Shown: in pieces, positions 1-7,053 of the stretch
Position numbering within the stretch: position 1 is the first letter of the stretch
Layout of the letters: each line of letters begins with the position of its first letter
Assembly: GCA_018434645.1 (NCBI GenBank)
Contig: JAHDOX010000132.1
Coordinates: 1-13,824 of the forward strand
Source of the DNA: Synergistales bacterium
Lineage (GTDB): Bacteria; Synergistota; Synergistia; Synergistales; Thermovirgaceae
Reading direction: 5' to 3'
DNA length: 13,824 bases
The notes under the pieces: model-generated
Databases searched by the model: none
Seen by the model: the letters and a program-made list of their open reading frames with translations, nothing else
What the model was told of the DNA's origin: nothing
Translations under genes and position numbers: made by a program

Positions 1-131
1 AGGCTTGTGTAGGGACGTGCCCCGTTTCCGCTATCAGCATGGTTGACGGCAAGGCCGAGGTGGATGCCGATACCTGCGTCGAATGCGGCGCCTGTGTCGC
101 GGTCTGCCCCGTCAGCGCCATCTCCCAATAG
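1..131 (+). CDS. 2[4Fe-4S] ferredoxin, C-terminal fragment (5' end outside window)
   Basis: Reading from base 3, an open frame of 42 codons ends at TAG 129-131. It shows the last two cysteines of one cluster motif (CVGTCPVSAI) and a complete second motif, CVECGACVAVCP (C-x2-C-x2-C-x3-C-P), followed by a short tail SAISQ. The twin CP-V-SAI halves are the internal repeat of clostridial-type 2[4Fe-4S] ferredoxins of about 55-60 residues, which are cytoplasmic low-potential electron carriers. Only the N-terminal part, including the first two cysteines, is missing to the left. It could instead be the C-terminal ferredoxin domain of a larger oxidoreductase; the window does not show its start. A strong terminator follows within 20 bp, so it closes its transcript. 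Confidence 0.85.
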   Translation, partial: ACVGTCPVSAISMVDGKAEVDADTCVECGACVAVCPVSAISQ

Positions 132-147
132 TCGGACAGTTTTTCTT

Positions 148-183
148 AAAAAAAGGCCGGTTCTTTCGAACCGGCCTTTTTTA
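148..183 (+). terminator. Rho-independent terminator after the ferredoxin
   Basis: Perfect 9-bp GC-rich stem GGCCGGTTC (155-163) / GAACCGGCC (168-176) with a TTTC loop, flanked by an A-run on the left and a T-run on the right. The A/T runs also pair and make it potentially bidirectional. It lies 17 bp past the ferredoxin stop and insulates the CCA gene downstream. Confidence 0.93.
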
Positions 184-304
184 CTCCATCTTTCCAACCC
201 GTGTACAAAACATCCACACCTCACCCTTTTGCACTAATGCATAGGGAACAACAAGGAAGACCTGAAGAGGTCTCAAGGTGCTATAGTGAAACTGGAGGAT
301 AAAA

Positions 305-1600
305 ATGTCTTATCCAGCTATCACCATGGCATTGACAATAATGAGAAGGCTTTCCCGTCCGGGTTTTTCCTCTTTCATCGTCGGAGGCACCGTTCGGGAT
401 CTTTTGTTGTGCCGGGTTCCAGGCGATGTCGATATTGCCACTTCGGCCCTTTTGGAAGATATCTGCAGCATTTGGCCCGAGGCAAGGATTGTGGGAAAGC
501 CGGGCAAAAGATCAGCCATCCTTCCCACAATCGAAGGCACCTTTGACCTGGTTTCCTACTCGGGGGAAAGCCTTTCCGAGGAACTTCGCAGAAGGGATTT
601 CACCATCAACGCCATGGCCTTGTCGGAAACGGGAGAGATAGAAGACCCGTGGGGCGGCATACACGACCTTGCCGAGAGATTGATTCGCGGTACCGCAAAT
701 CCCGGGGATCGTCTCGCAGAAGATCCTGTCAGGGCGATACGGGCGGCACGGTTCGCCGCAATGGAGCCTGCTTTCAGCATCGACAAGGAAACGGCCTCAA
801 GGTGCAGGGAATCTGCCCCGAAAGTGGAGCAGGCCGCTTCCGAGAGAATCGGGCGCGAAGTTTTAAAGGCCCTGGAAGAAAGACCATCGCGATTTCTTGA
901 GGAGCTTGAAAAACTGGACCTTCTGGAGGTTACCCTTCCCTTCCTCAAAATTTCAGACACTGTTTGCGGGAACGCGTCTTCCGCCCACTGGGATGAACGC
1001 TTTTTCTCCACCATCAAACGGTGCAAAATAACGGAAGAGACAACCCCGGATATAACGCTCAGGGCGGCGGCGCTTTTTCACGAAATCGAGGGTATAAAAC
1101 AACAAGGAAAGAACACTAACGGAGACAACTCCGCCATAGATGAAGCCTTCTCCGGCGCGAAAAGGGCCGGTGAAATAATGGCGAGGTGGGCCTGGCCAAG
1201 GTCTGTTGCAAAGGAAGTCGTACGGCTCATCCGGTGGCGCGGCCTTTTAAGTAAAGCTGCCGAACCGAAGGAATTACGACGACTGCTGGTCTTAAACGGG
1301 ACAAGGTGGATGGACTGCCTGTTTTTGCTCTCAAAAGCCGACATCATGGCGCAGTCGGCGGATCTTTCCCCCTGGCTTGAAAACCGCCGGATTGTCATTG
1401 AAAGCGCTTTTCGCCTGACGGGAGCAAAACCGCCGCTTGACGGCAAGGATGTAATGAAAATCCTCGACATCCAGGAAGGTCCAAAAGTCGGAGAAGCCCT
1501 GTCGGCTCTTTCCGACGAAATGGCCGAAAAGGGGACTTTGGACGCCGAGTCCGCCGCGGAATGGCTCAAAAGACGCTTTCCGAAAAAGGACACGACGTAG
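305..1600 (+). CDS. cca: CCA-adding tRNA nucleotidyltransferase (class II, poly(A) polymerase family)
   Basis: Class II nucleotidyltransferase of 431 aa that builds or repairs the 3'-CCA end of tRNAs. Motif A is FIVGGTVRDLLL (24-35) followed by GDVDIATSA with catalytic carboxylates D41 and D43. The nucleotide-selecting region has RRRDFTINAMA (95-105) and EDPVRAIRAARFA (139-151). The helical tRNA-binding body follows, and the C-terminus has the family's LDGKDVMK...GPKVGEAL segment (378-400). The start ATG has GGAGG six bases upstream. In many relatives an HD phosphohydrolase domain sits mid-protein. Here the equivalent reads AALFHEIEG (255-263), with HE instead of HD and no following histidine in FSGAKRAGE, so HD hydrolase activity is unlikely. 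Full CCA versus A-only or CC-only addition cannot be separated by eye. The gene is monocistronic or read with the next gene, 63 bp away. Confidence 0.92.
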   Translation: MSYPAITMALTIMRRLSRPGFSSFIVGGTVRDLLLCRVPGDVDIATSALLEDICSIWPEARIVGKPGKRSAILPTIEGTFDLVSYSGESLSEELRRRDFTINAMALSETGEIEDPWGGIHDLAERLIRGTANPGDRLAEDPVRAIRAARFAAMEPAFSIDKETASRCRESAPKVEQAASERIGREVLKALEERPSRFLEELEKLDLLEVTLPFLKISDTVCGNASSAHWDERFFSTIKRCKITEETTPDITLRAAALFHEIEGIKQQGKNTNGDNSAIDEAFSGAKRAGEIMARWAWPRSVAKEVVRLIRWRGLLSKAAEPKELRRLLVLNGTRWMDCLFLLSKADIMAQSADLSPWLENRRIVIESAFRLTGAKPPLDGKDVMKILDIQEGPKVGEALSALSDEMAEKGTLDAESAAEWLKRRFPKKDTT

Positions 1601-1663
1601 AAAAAAGAGGCCCAGTGCATGGAAAATGGGAAAATTTTATAGTATGCTAAAAGGCAAAACAGG

Positions 1664-2785
1664 ATGCGACCAAAAATGGGGGTCCGTAAGATGAACGAAG
1701 TCACCCTTGACCAGATCGAGGCACCTTTCGTAGACAGGCAAAAGATAAGGAAAACCAGCAATTGTCTGGTTATGGCGGCCTGGTTCGGGGCGATGTTTTT
1801 CACCGACACGATTTTCGGTTTTCCCCTTTTAAGGACAGTCGACGGATTGCTCTCGGTAGTTCACCTTGCGGCTGTCCCTTTTGTATTGATTCCCATGTCG
1901 GAACGGATGAAAAGAAGCTTCGGCATAGTCGTGATTCTGGATCTCCTTTTGATCACTTCCATACCGCTTCTGGAATCCCGTTTCGCCATACCCCTGCCGT
2001 TTTTGCTTTTGAGGCACGTTATTTCCCTTCTTTTCGCCATCCTGGTGGGCCCGTACTTTATCAGGCCAAAGAGCTTCTCTTTCTTTCTGATCCTCCTTTA
2101 TAACGCCATATGCTTCTACGTACCCATGGTGAGAAGCGGGACCGTGGAAATGACTCTGGCTTACGTTATAATCATCTATTCCTTTTCGCTGCTCTTTTCC
2201 TATTTCTTTCTGGATATCCTCAGGATGCACGTGACCCAGATTTCGCTTCTGATCAAGGCTCACAAACAGGCGGAACAGATGGCCACAAAGGATGCGTTGA
2301 CGGGAGCGTATAACAGGGGCTACTTCGACAATTTCCTTAAGTCCCTGGTTGAAAACGATGCAGAAAAGGTGCTGCTTTTCTTGTCTTTGGACAAATACAA
2401 GGACGTGGTGGAAAACCACGGATATCTGGTGGCCGACGCCTTCCTCAAGAACACGGCCGAGATGCTCAAGAAAAAAATCCGGTCCGAAGACATGCTGGCG
2501 CGGTATGGCGGCGAGGAGTTCGTGGTGGTTTTGGACAACCCGAGCCTGGATTTGGGCAAAACAGTAGCCAGACGCATTATCTCCGGCATGAAGGACGTCA
2601 TGCCCGATTACGCCAAAGCCTCTGTAGGTATCACGAAGATAATTCCGGGGATAACCTACCAGGCTGTCATGGTAAACGCCGATACCGCCCTGTACAGGGC
2701 GAAAAAGTCGGACGGTACAGCCCTGGTGGACCCGGATAACCCGCACGCCGAGCCTCTCCATTGGGAAGAAGAAACACAAACGTGA
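1664..2785 (+). CDS. Membrane-anchored GGDEF-domain protein, probably degenerate
   Basis: A 373-aa protein. Residues 33-187 hold five or six hydrophobic segments (for example around 35-52, 62-77, 86-103, 108-133, 138-156 and 163-185) with no recognised sensor family. A short linker then leads to a GGDEF domain (about 205-355) that begins with TKDALTGAYNRGYF. GGEEF (282-286) and the RxxD product-inhibition site RSED (273-276) are intact, as is the C-terminal ADTALYRAK. The segment that is usually DIDxFKxIND reads SLDKYKDVVE (241-250). The first Asp, a metal ligand in PleD-type cyclases, is Ser, and the guanine-contacting Asn is Val. Diguanylate cyclase activity is therefore doubtful; it may act as a nucleotide- or c-di-GMP-sensing protein (inference). 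An in-frame ATG at 1691 follows GGGGGT with better spacing and is a plausible alternative start, trimming nine residues. Confidence 0.85.
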   Translation: MRPKMGVRKMNEVTLDQIEAPFVDRQKIRKTSNCLVMAAWFGAMFFTDTIFGFPLLRTVDGLLSVVHLAAVPFVLIPMSERMKRSFGIVVILDLLLITSIPLLESRFAIPLPFLLLRHVISLLFAILVGPYFIRPKSFSFFLILLYNAICFYVPMVRSGTVEMTLAYVIIIYSFSLLFSYFFLDILRMHVTQISLLIKAHKQAEQMATKDALTGAYNRGYFDNFLKSLVENDAEKVLLFLSLDKYKDVVENHGYLVADAFLKNTAEMLKKKIRSEDMLARYGGEEFVVVLDNPSLDLGKTVARRIISGMKDVMPDYAKASVGITKIIPGITYQAVMVNADTALYRAKKSDGTALVDPDNPHAEPLHWEEETQT

Positions 2786-2927
2786 TGGAATTTTAACGAC
2801 AAGGTTGCTCAAGAATCATCCTTGACACCGTTCCGTTTAAAGTGACGGTTGAAAAAACGCCATATTTTATTTATTGCCGCTCCTGCGGCCCTTAAAAGTA
2901 TTCACAAGATCCATCACACCTCGACAA

Positions 2928-2942
2928 TATAATATATATAAT
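2928..2942 (+). promoter_or_regulatory. AT-rich -10 region upstream of the nitroreductase
   Basis: Two perfect TATAAT hexamers (2928-2933 and 2937-2942) lie in an AT-rich patch 49-63 bases before the nitroreductase start. The only TTCACA-like -35 (2901-2906) is 21 bases from the first hexamer, which is too far for a standard sigma-70 promoter, so the exact pairing is unclear. The rest of the 205-bp gap (2786-2990) has only short weak hairpins, for example GCCGC-tcct-GCGGC at 2876-2889, with no T-run terminator. Confidence 0.45.
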
Positions 2943-2990
2943 CCGTAATCCACACCGTAAACGCAAGCTCAAAGAAGGAGGTAAATTTTC

Positions 2991-3512
2991 ATGGAAAACA
3001 AGCAGACAGCGCTTGAAACCATCTTGTCGCGCAGGAGTATAAGGTCCTACACGGACCGAATGCTGAACGACGCCGTTTTCGAACACCTTCTGAAGGCGGC
3101 CATGGCCGCACCTTCAGCGCACAACCAACAACCCTGGGAGTTCGTCGTGATCGACGACAGAAAGCTGCTCGACGCAATCCCGGAATTTCACCCCTATTCC
3201 AAGATGCTAAGGCAAGCCCCGGCAGCCATAGTTGTATGCGCCCGGTCCAGTGGTTTGAAATCCTATGAGTTCTGGCCCCAGGATTGCGCAGCTGCAACGG
3301 AAAACATCCTTTTGGCCGCCACCGCCCTCGGACTGGGGTCCGTCTGGCTTGGTGTGTATCCAAAGGAACCGCTGATGAAAGGACTCCGAGCCCTGCTCGG
3401 GCTGCCCGATGATATCGTTCCCTTTTCGATAGTCTCGCTGGGATATCCGGCGGAAACGAAAAAACCTTCCGACAGGTATGACCCGGCAAGGGTCCACAAA
3501 AACGGCTGGTAA
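2991..3512 (+). CDS. Nitroreductase-family FMN oxidoreductase
   Basis: A 173-aa single-domain nitroreductase-like flavoprotein, the usual length for the short subgroup. Signatures are RRSIRSY (14-20), whose basic residues contact FMN phosphate in the family, PSAHNQQPWEF (41-51), the helix with DCAAATENILLAATALGLGS (98-117, dimer and FMN region) and a C-terminal RVHKNGW typical of family ends. It is probably a cytoplasmic homodimer reducing nitro, quinone or similar acceptors with NAD(P)H; the substrate cannot be inferred. The ATG at 2991 has a textbook AAGGAGGT (2975-2982) eight bases upstream, suggesting strong translation. The MFS gene begins 36 bp after its stop, so the two are probably co-transcribed. 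That makes a reductase-plus-exporter pair that could handle a toxic or redox-active small molecule (inference). Confidence 0.93.
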   Translation: MENKQTALETILSRRSIRSYTDRMLNDAVFEHLLKAAMAAPSAHNQQPWEFVVIDDRKLLDAIPEFHPYSKMLRQAPAAIVVCARSSGLKSYEFWPQDCAAATENILLAATALGLGSVWLGVYPKEPLMKGLRALLGLPDDIVPFSIVSLGYPAETKKPSDRYDPARVHKNGW

Positions 3513-3548
3513 GCACGTCCTTAAGCCGGCGGCCCAGGCGGGGTAAAA

Positions 3549-4763
3549 ATGCGAGGAGAAAAGGACGGGACTCCCCCGGCTGTTTCTGGAGGGGGAGTCC
3601 TCAAGGACAGTAATTTCCGGATAGTTCTCGGCGTGACTCTCATGTCCGTTTTGGGCATCGCCAGCGTCACGCCGGCTTTCCCCGACATCTCCCGGGAACT
3701 GGGACTTTCCGCCGCCCGCACGGCTTTGCTTGTATCGGTTTTTACGATCCCTGGCTTTTTTTTAACCCCTTTTTTGGGCATTCTCGCCGACAGATTCGGC
3801 AGGAAGAAGGTTTTGGTCCCCTGTCTCTTTCTCTTCGGCCTGGCCGGGGGAGCATGCGCTTTCGCATCGAATTTTACGATGCTTCTGGCACTCCGGTTCT
3901 TGCAGGGAACAGGAGCATCGGCACTAAATTCGCTGAACGCCACCCTTATTGGCGACTTCTTTTACGGAAAGGAACGTTCCGAGGCCATGGGCTACAACTC
4001 GAGTGTCATCGGGTTGGGGGCGGCGAGCTATCCGGCATTGGGAGGCATGTTGGCGACCTTTGGCTGGAGGTACCCCTTCGCCCTGGCCTTTTCGGGCGTT
4101 TTTGTGGGCCTGTGGGCCTTGTTCGGGCTCGAGGAAGTTTATAAGCCGCACAAACACGCAGGATGGGGCTTCGATACCGCCAGGCTTCGTTCAGCAGTAT
4201 TTCAAAAGACGACACTGCTTCTTTTTTGCACCAGCGTTATTACCTTCGTCATTTTCTACGGAGCCTTCCTTACCTATCTACCTTTTTTCCTGTCGGGCAG
4301 GTACGGCGCGACACCCCTCCATGTAGGCCTGGTCTCTGCCGCAATGTCTGTTTCAAACGCGGTGACTGCATCCAGAACCCGATTTCTGGCCGAACGGTTT
4401 TCGGAGCGGTGCCGCCTGGTGACGGCCTTTTTTATATATGCCCTGGCCCTGATTTTGATCCTGCTCGCACCAGGCTGCTGCAGCACCGCGCTACCGGCCG
4501 TTTTCTTCGGCATCGCGCAGGGACTCAACATGCCCACATTGATGACTATGCTCGCCTCACTGGCTCCCGAGGAAAACCGCGCGGTCTTTTTGTCCCTCAA
4601 CAGCATGTCGCTGAGGCTGGGGCAAACCCTGGGGCCAGTGCTAATGGGCGTCATTTACTCGATTTCCGGTATCGAGGCGGTCTTTTTGTCTGGAGCGGTC
4701 ATTTCGCTGTCGATGGCGGTGGCGCTCTTTTTGCTGTTGGGCAAGGTGGACGTAGCCGCCTGA
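3549..4763 (+). CDS. MFS transporter, DHA1-like, 12 transmembrane segments
   Basis: A 404-aa major facilitator protein with about twelve hydrophobic helices. The loop between helices 2 and 3 carries MFS motif A, GILADRFGRKKV (77-88), and the helix-4 region has ALRFLQGTGASAL (114-126). The profile matches drug:H+ antiporter-type (Bcr/AraJ-like) efflux carriers, although MFS substrate cannot be read from sequence. The start ATG is preceded by the weak site GGCGGGG. The first 22 residues are hydrophilic, glycine-rich and encoded across a perfect inverted repeat (3568-3600), and no in-frame alternative start lies before the first helix except an internal Met in helix 1. It probably shares a transcript with the nitroreductase 36 bp upstream. 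It ends only 7 bp from the convergent cupin gene, with no terminator visible between them. Confidence 0.9.
   Translation: MRGEKDGTPPAVSGGGVLKDSNFRIVLGVTLMSVLGIASVTPAFPDISRELGLSAARTALLVSVFTIPGFFLTPFLGILADRFGRKKVLVPCLFLFGLAGGACAFASNFTMLLALRFLQGTGASALNSLNATLIGDFFYGKERSEAMGYNSSVIGLGAASYPALGGMLATFGWRYPFALAFSGVFVGLWALFGLEEVYKPHKHAGWGFDTARLRSAVFQKTTLLLFCTSVITFVIFYGAFLTYLPFFLSGRYGATPLHVGLVSAAMSVSNAVTASRTRFLAERFSERCRLVTAFFIYALALILILLAPGCCSTALPAVFFGIAQGLNMPTLMTMLASLAPEENRAVFLSLNSMSLRLGQTLGPVLMGVIYSISGIEAVFLSGAVISLSMAVALFLLLGKVDVAA
3568..3600 (+). repeat. Perfect 10-bp inverted repeat in the 5' coding region of the MFS gene
   Basis: GGACTCCCCC (3568-3577) and GGGGGAGTCC (3591-3600) are exact reverse complements separated by 13 nt. 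In mRNA this would be a very stable hairpin starting 19 bases after the AUG. No T-run follows, so it is not a simple intrinsic terminator. It may be an RNA structure affecting early elongation or an operator-like DNA palindrome; its function is unknown. Confidence 0.8.
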
Positions 4764-4770
4764 AATAAGA

Positions 4771-5121
4771 CTATTCGGCTATCACCGCGACAAATACGAG
4801 CGGTTTTGTTCCGGTATTCATTAGCGAGTGCCGATGCCCGTCCAATGTGACCATAATGTCGCCCGGGCCTACCTCGTGACTCTTTTCGTCATCGGTAAAA
4901 TCCCCACGCCCGGAAAGGACTATGTAGACCTCCTCGTCCCCCTTGTGTTCGTGTTCACCTACTGATGCGCCAGGATCAAGCTCTATCCTCGCCACCATCT
5001 TCAGCCGGCTGCCTGCAGGTTTTTCCTCCGGAGCCATGCATGAATAAAACATCGCTCCACCGTGACCGTTTTGGATGTGTTCCCTTCTTGTGCCTTTCAT
5101 CTCCTGAAGTTTGAAAAACAT
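4771..5121 (-). CDS. Small single-domain cupin protein
   Basis: A 116-aa protein with one cupin beta-barrel. Motif 1 is GASVGEHEHKGDEEVYIVLSG (51-71), giving candidate metal ligands H57, H59 and E64. Motif 2 is PGDIMVTLDGHRHSLMNTG (86-104), giving H98. All four ligands of the metal-binding cupin site are present, so it is probably a metal-binding protein. Small cupins of this type include isomerases, dioxygenases and pure ligand sensors, and the sequence does not choose among them. The ATG at 5121 has AGGAGGG (5128-5134) six bases upstream. The stop codon of polX lies 18 bp upstream on the same strand, so it is most likely translated from the polX transcript. A role in DNA repair is not implied by that alone. 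The family-level call is secure; the function is unknown. Confidence 0.9.
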   Translation of the reverse strand: MFFKLQEMKGTRREHIQNGHGGAMFYSCMAPEEKPAGSRLKMVARIELDPGASVGEHEHKGDEEVYIVLSGRGDFTDDEKSHEVGPGDIMVTLDGHRHSLMNTGTKPLVFVAVIAE

Positions 5122-5139
5122 GTCTGACCCTCCTGTGTT

Positions 5140-6906
5140 TTATGTTGTTCCACCCAGTCTTTTGAGACGGGACGGTTTCTTTTTTGCCCATTCCAGCAGT
5201 TTGTCCACATCCCAGGTGTTGACGATGCGTTCAGGCGGTATCCATGCCCTTTTAGCCAGGGATACCCCGAAGTGCATGTACTCCAACTGTTTCGTGGAGT
5301 GGGCATCGGTGCTGATGGCGAAAAATGCGCCGAGTTCGAGCGCTCTTGACGCCAGGGTATCGGGAAGGTCCAGGCGATAGGGGTTGGCGTTTATCTCCAG
5401 TATGGTGCCGGTCCGGACAGCCTCGGCCAATACCTTCTCCCAGTCGGGCGAAGCGCCTTCCCTTTCACCGATCAGCCTGCCCACAGGGTGCGCCAATATG
5501 TGCACATGGGGATCGGCAAGGGCCCTCAGATAGCGACGGGTTATCTTCTCCCTGTCCTGCCTGAGAGAAGAATGCACCGCCGCCACCACGAGGTCAAGTT
5601 CGCCCAGGACTTCCCCGGGGAGGTCCAGCGATCCGTCGGCCATTATTTCAGCCTCGATTCCCTTGAGGAGGCGAATACCATGGCACGAAGCGTTCCAGTG
5701 GTCTATGCGTCTTGACTGGTCGCGGATGCGCTCCGGGGAAAGTCCCCGAACCACTCCGAGGCCGCTGCTATGATCCGTCAAAAGAAGCCAGGAAAGACCC
5801 AACCCTTCGGCGGCTTCGGCCATCTGCTCCAGGGTACATGTGCCGTCGCTTTCATCGGTGTGGCACTGCAGGTCTCCGGCGATATCCTTGAGTTCCACCC
5901 AGGGAGGCAACCTGCCTTCAAGGGCCGCCTCGATCTCGCCCCTGTCCTCCCTCATTTCGGGAGGAATCCATGGCAGCCCCAGCTTCGCGTATACTTCCTC
6001 CTCGTCGGCGCACAGGATTTCCTCGCCTGTTGAAATACGTTTCAGGGCGTACTCGCTCAGGGAGAACCCGAGCTTTCTTGCCCTTTCCCTGAGGCGCACA
6101 TTATGCTGCTGGTTGCCGGTGAAGTACTGGATGGCAGTGCCCCACCTCGTCTCATCCACAACCCTGAGGTCCGCCTGAATTCCGGTGCGAAGCCTTACAC
6201 TGGCTTTTGTTTCCCCCCGAAGCAGCACCGATTCGACGTTTTGCATACAGCAGAAACGTTCCAGGACTTCCTCCGGAGCCCTGGACGCGCACAAAAAGTC
6301 GAGATCTCCTACTGTTTCTTTCATGCGCCGAAGCGACCCGCCGGCTTCGGCCCTTGTCCCGGGAAGGGCCCGAAGGGTCTTCAGTATGTCTCTTGAAAGA
6401 TCCCAAGCTACAGCAAGCGGCGTCCGACCGGAGCTTTTTCTCGCCCTGAGGGTCCCGATTCCTGCAAGGATCTTTGCCTCCGTCTTCGCTCCAAACCCAT
6501 CGAGGGTTTTGAGCCTGCCGGTTCTGGCCGCCTCTTCGAGTCCGTCCAGGTCCCTTATCCCCAATTTCTCCCATATGGCCCTTACCCGCTTAGGACCAAG
6601 ATCGGGCACCTCCAGCATGTCGAGCAGCCCCGAGGGGACCTTTTCGGCAAGTTCTTCGTAATAGCCCAGGCGACCGGTCTGGACAAGCTCGGTGATTTTC
6701 TCTGAAATCGCTTTTCCAACTCCCTCGATGGAGCCCAGGGATCCTTCCTCGGCCATGGCTGAAAGGTCGCGCCCCAGAGATCGTATATTTTCGGCCACCC
6801 GCCTGTAGGCGTTTATCTTGAAACTGTTTTCGCCGAGTATCTCGAGCATGTCGGCAATCTCTTCGAAAAGGCCGGCTATTTCGGCGTTGTCCATGCCCTT
6901 TTCCAC
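5140..6906 (-). CDS. polX: DNA polymerase/3'-5' exonuclease PolX (Pol beta-like + PHP)
   Basis: A 588-aa protein from the GTG at 6906, close to the usual length of bacterial PolX, which fills short gaps in base excision repair. The N-terminal helix-hairpin-helix region (about 6-150) includes EGVGKAISEKI and LDGFGAKTEAKIL. The Pol beta palm has GGSLRRMKETVGDLDF with D201 and D203, and the third carboxylate is D246 in QADLRVVD. YFTGNQQHN (261-269) is the family's YFTG motif. The PHP nuclease domain (about 343-570) has DLQCHTDESDG, TDHS (377-380), GIEAE, VHSS (H445), AHPVGRLIG (H473) and STDAH (D534, H536). The first ligand of the PHP HxH pair is Gln (Q347), a variant that also occurs in some other PolX proteins. 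The GTG has GGGGGAG six bases upstream; ATG 6894 (584 aa) has poorer spacing. Frame left of 6906 is antisense noise. The cupin follows in the same operon. Confidence 0.95.
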   Translation of the reverse strand: MEKGMDNAEIAGLFEEIADMLEILGENSFKINAYRRVAENIRSLGRDLSAMAEEGSLGSIEGVGKAISEKITELVQTGRLGYYEELAEKVPSGLLDMLEVPDLGPKRVRAIWEKLGIRDLDGLEEAARTGRLKTLDGFGAKTEAKILAGIGTLRARKSSGRTPLAVAWDLSRDILKTLRALPGTRAEAGGSLRRMKETVGDLDFLCASRAPEEVLERFCCMQNVESVLLRGETKASVRLRTGIQADLRVVDETRWGTAIQYFTGNQQHNVRLRERARKLGFSLSEYALKRISTGEEILCADEEEVYAKLGLPWIPPEMREDRGEIEAALEGRLPPWVELKDIAGDLQCHTDESDGTCTLEQMAEAAEGLGLSWLLLTDHSSGLGVVRGLSPERIRDQSRRIDHWNASCHGIRLLKGIEAEIMADGSLDLPGEVLGELDLVVAAVHSSLRQDREKITRRYLRALADPHVHILAHPVGRLIGEREGASPDWEKVLAEAVRTGTILEINANPYRLDLPDTLASRALELGAFFAISTDAHSTKQLEYMHFGVSLAKRAWIPPERIVNTWDVDKLLEWAKKKPSRLKRLGGTT

Positions 6907-6911
6907 AGTTC

Positions 6912-6930
6912 TCTCCCCCTTTTTGGGAGA
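6912..6930 (-). promoter_or_regulatory. polX ribosome binding site within a small hairpin
   Basis: On the minus strand, TCTCCC (6930-6925) can pair with GGGAGA (6917-6912) across a 7-nt loop. The 3' arm is the GGGGGAGAG Shine-Dalgarno site lying six bases before the GTG start at 6906. This ribosome site is the main reason for choosing GTG 6906 over ATG 6894. Whether the 6-bp stem limits translation is speculative. Confidence 0.45.
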
Positions 6931-7004
6931 ATTTCCTTTTTCAGTATCCTTCAAATCCCGAAAAGAGAAAAGACCTCGCGCCCGCCCGCTTCCCAGCAAG
7001 GCTA

Positions 7005-7013
7005 TGCTATTAT
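7005..7013 (+). promoter_or_regulatory. Extended -10 promoter element for the ABC transporter operon
   Basis: TGCTATTAT fits an extended -10 (TGn then TATTAT, five of six to TATAAT). A transcript starting about 7 bases downstream would leave a leader of about 35 nt before the GTG start at 7054. No good -35 is visible at the right distance, which extended -10 promoters can tolerate. It also argues against the in-frame ATG at 7012, which overlaps this element. Confidence 0.5.
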
Positions 7014-7053
7014 GTGGAAAACCCTCGATGAACGACAAAAAAGGGGGATCCCA

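Noticed and set aside
258..273. 6-bp hairpin AGACCT-gaag-AGGTCT in the leader of the CCA gene
   Set aside because: The stem is short, with no T-run and no match to a riboswitch or T-box element I recognise; it is likely chance.
1615..1643. Possible promoter for the membrane GGDEF gene (TATAGT at 1638-1643)
   Set aside because: The -10-like hexamer is fair, but the hexamer 17 bases upstream (GTGCAT) is a poor -35, so I could not support it as a feature.
1078..1809. 243-codon minus-strand frame across the CCA/GGDEF junction
   Set aside because: It lies antisense to two well-supported genes, has no recognisable motif, and is Ser/Arg-rich shadow sequence.
1829..2812. 327-codon open frame antisense to the membrane GGDEF gene
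   Set aside because: The predicted protein is rich in His/Arg/Gln with no domain pattern and no ribosome site. It mirrors the codon bias of the real plus-strand gene, which has a full GGDEF domain.
2876..2889. GCCGC-tcct-GCGGC hairpin after the membrane GGDEF gene as a terminator
   Set aside because: The stem is only five base pairs and is followed by CCTTAAAAG, with no U-tract on either strand.
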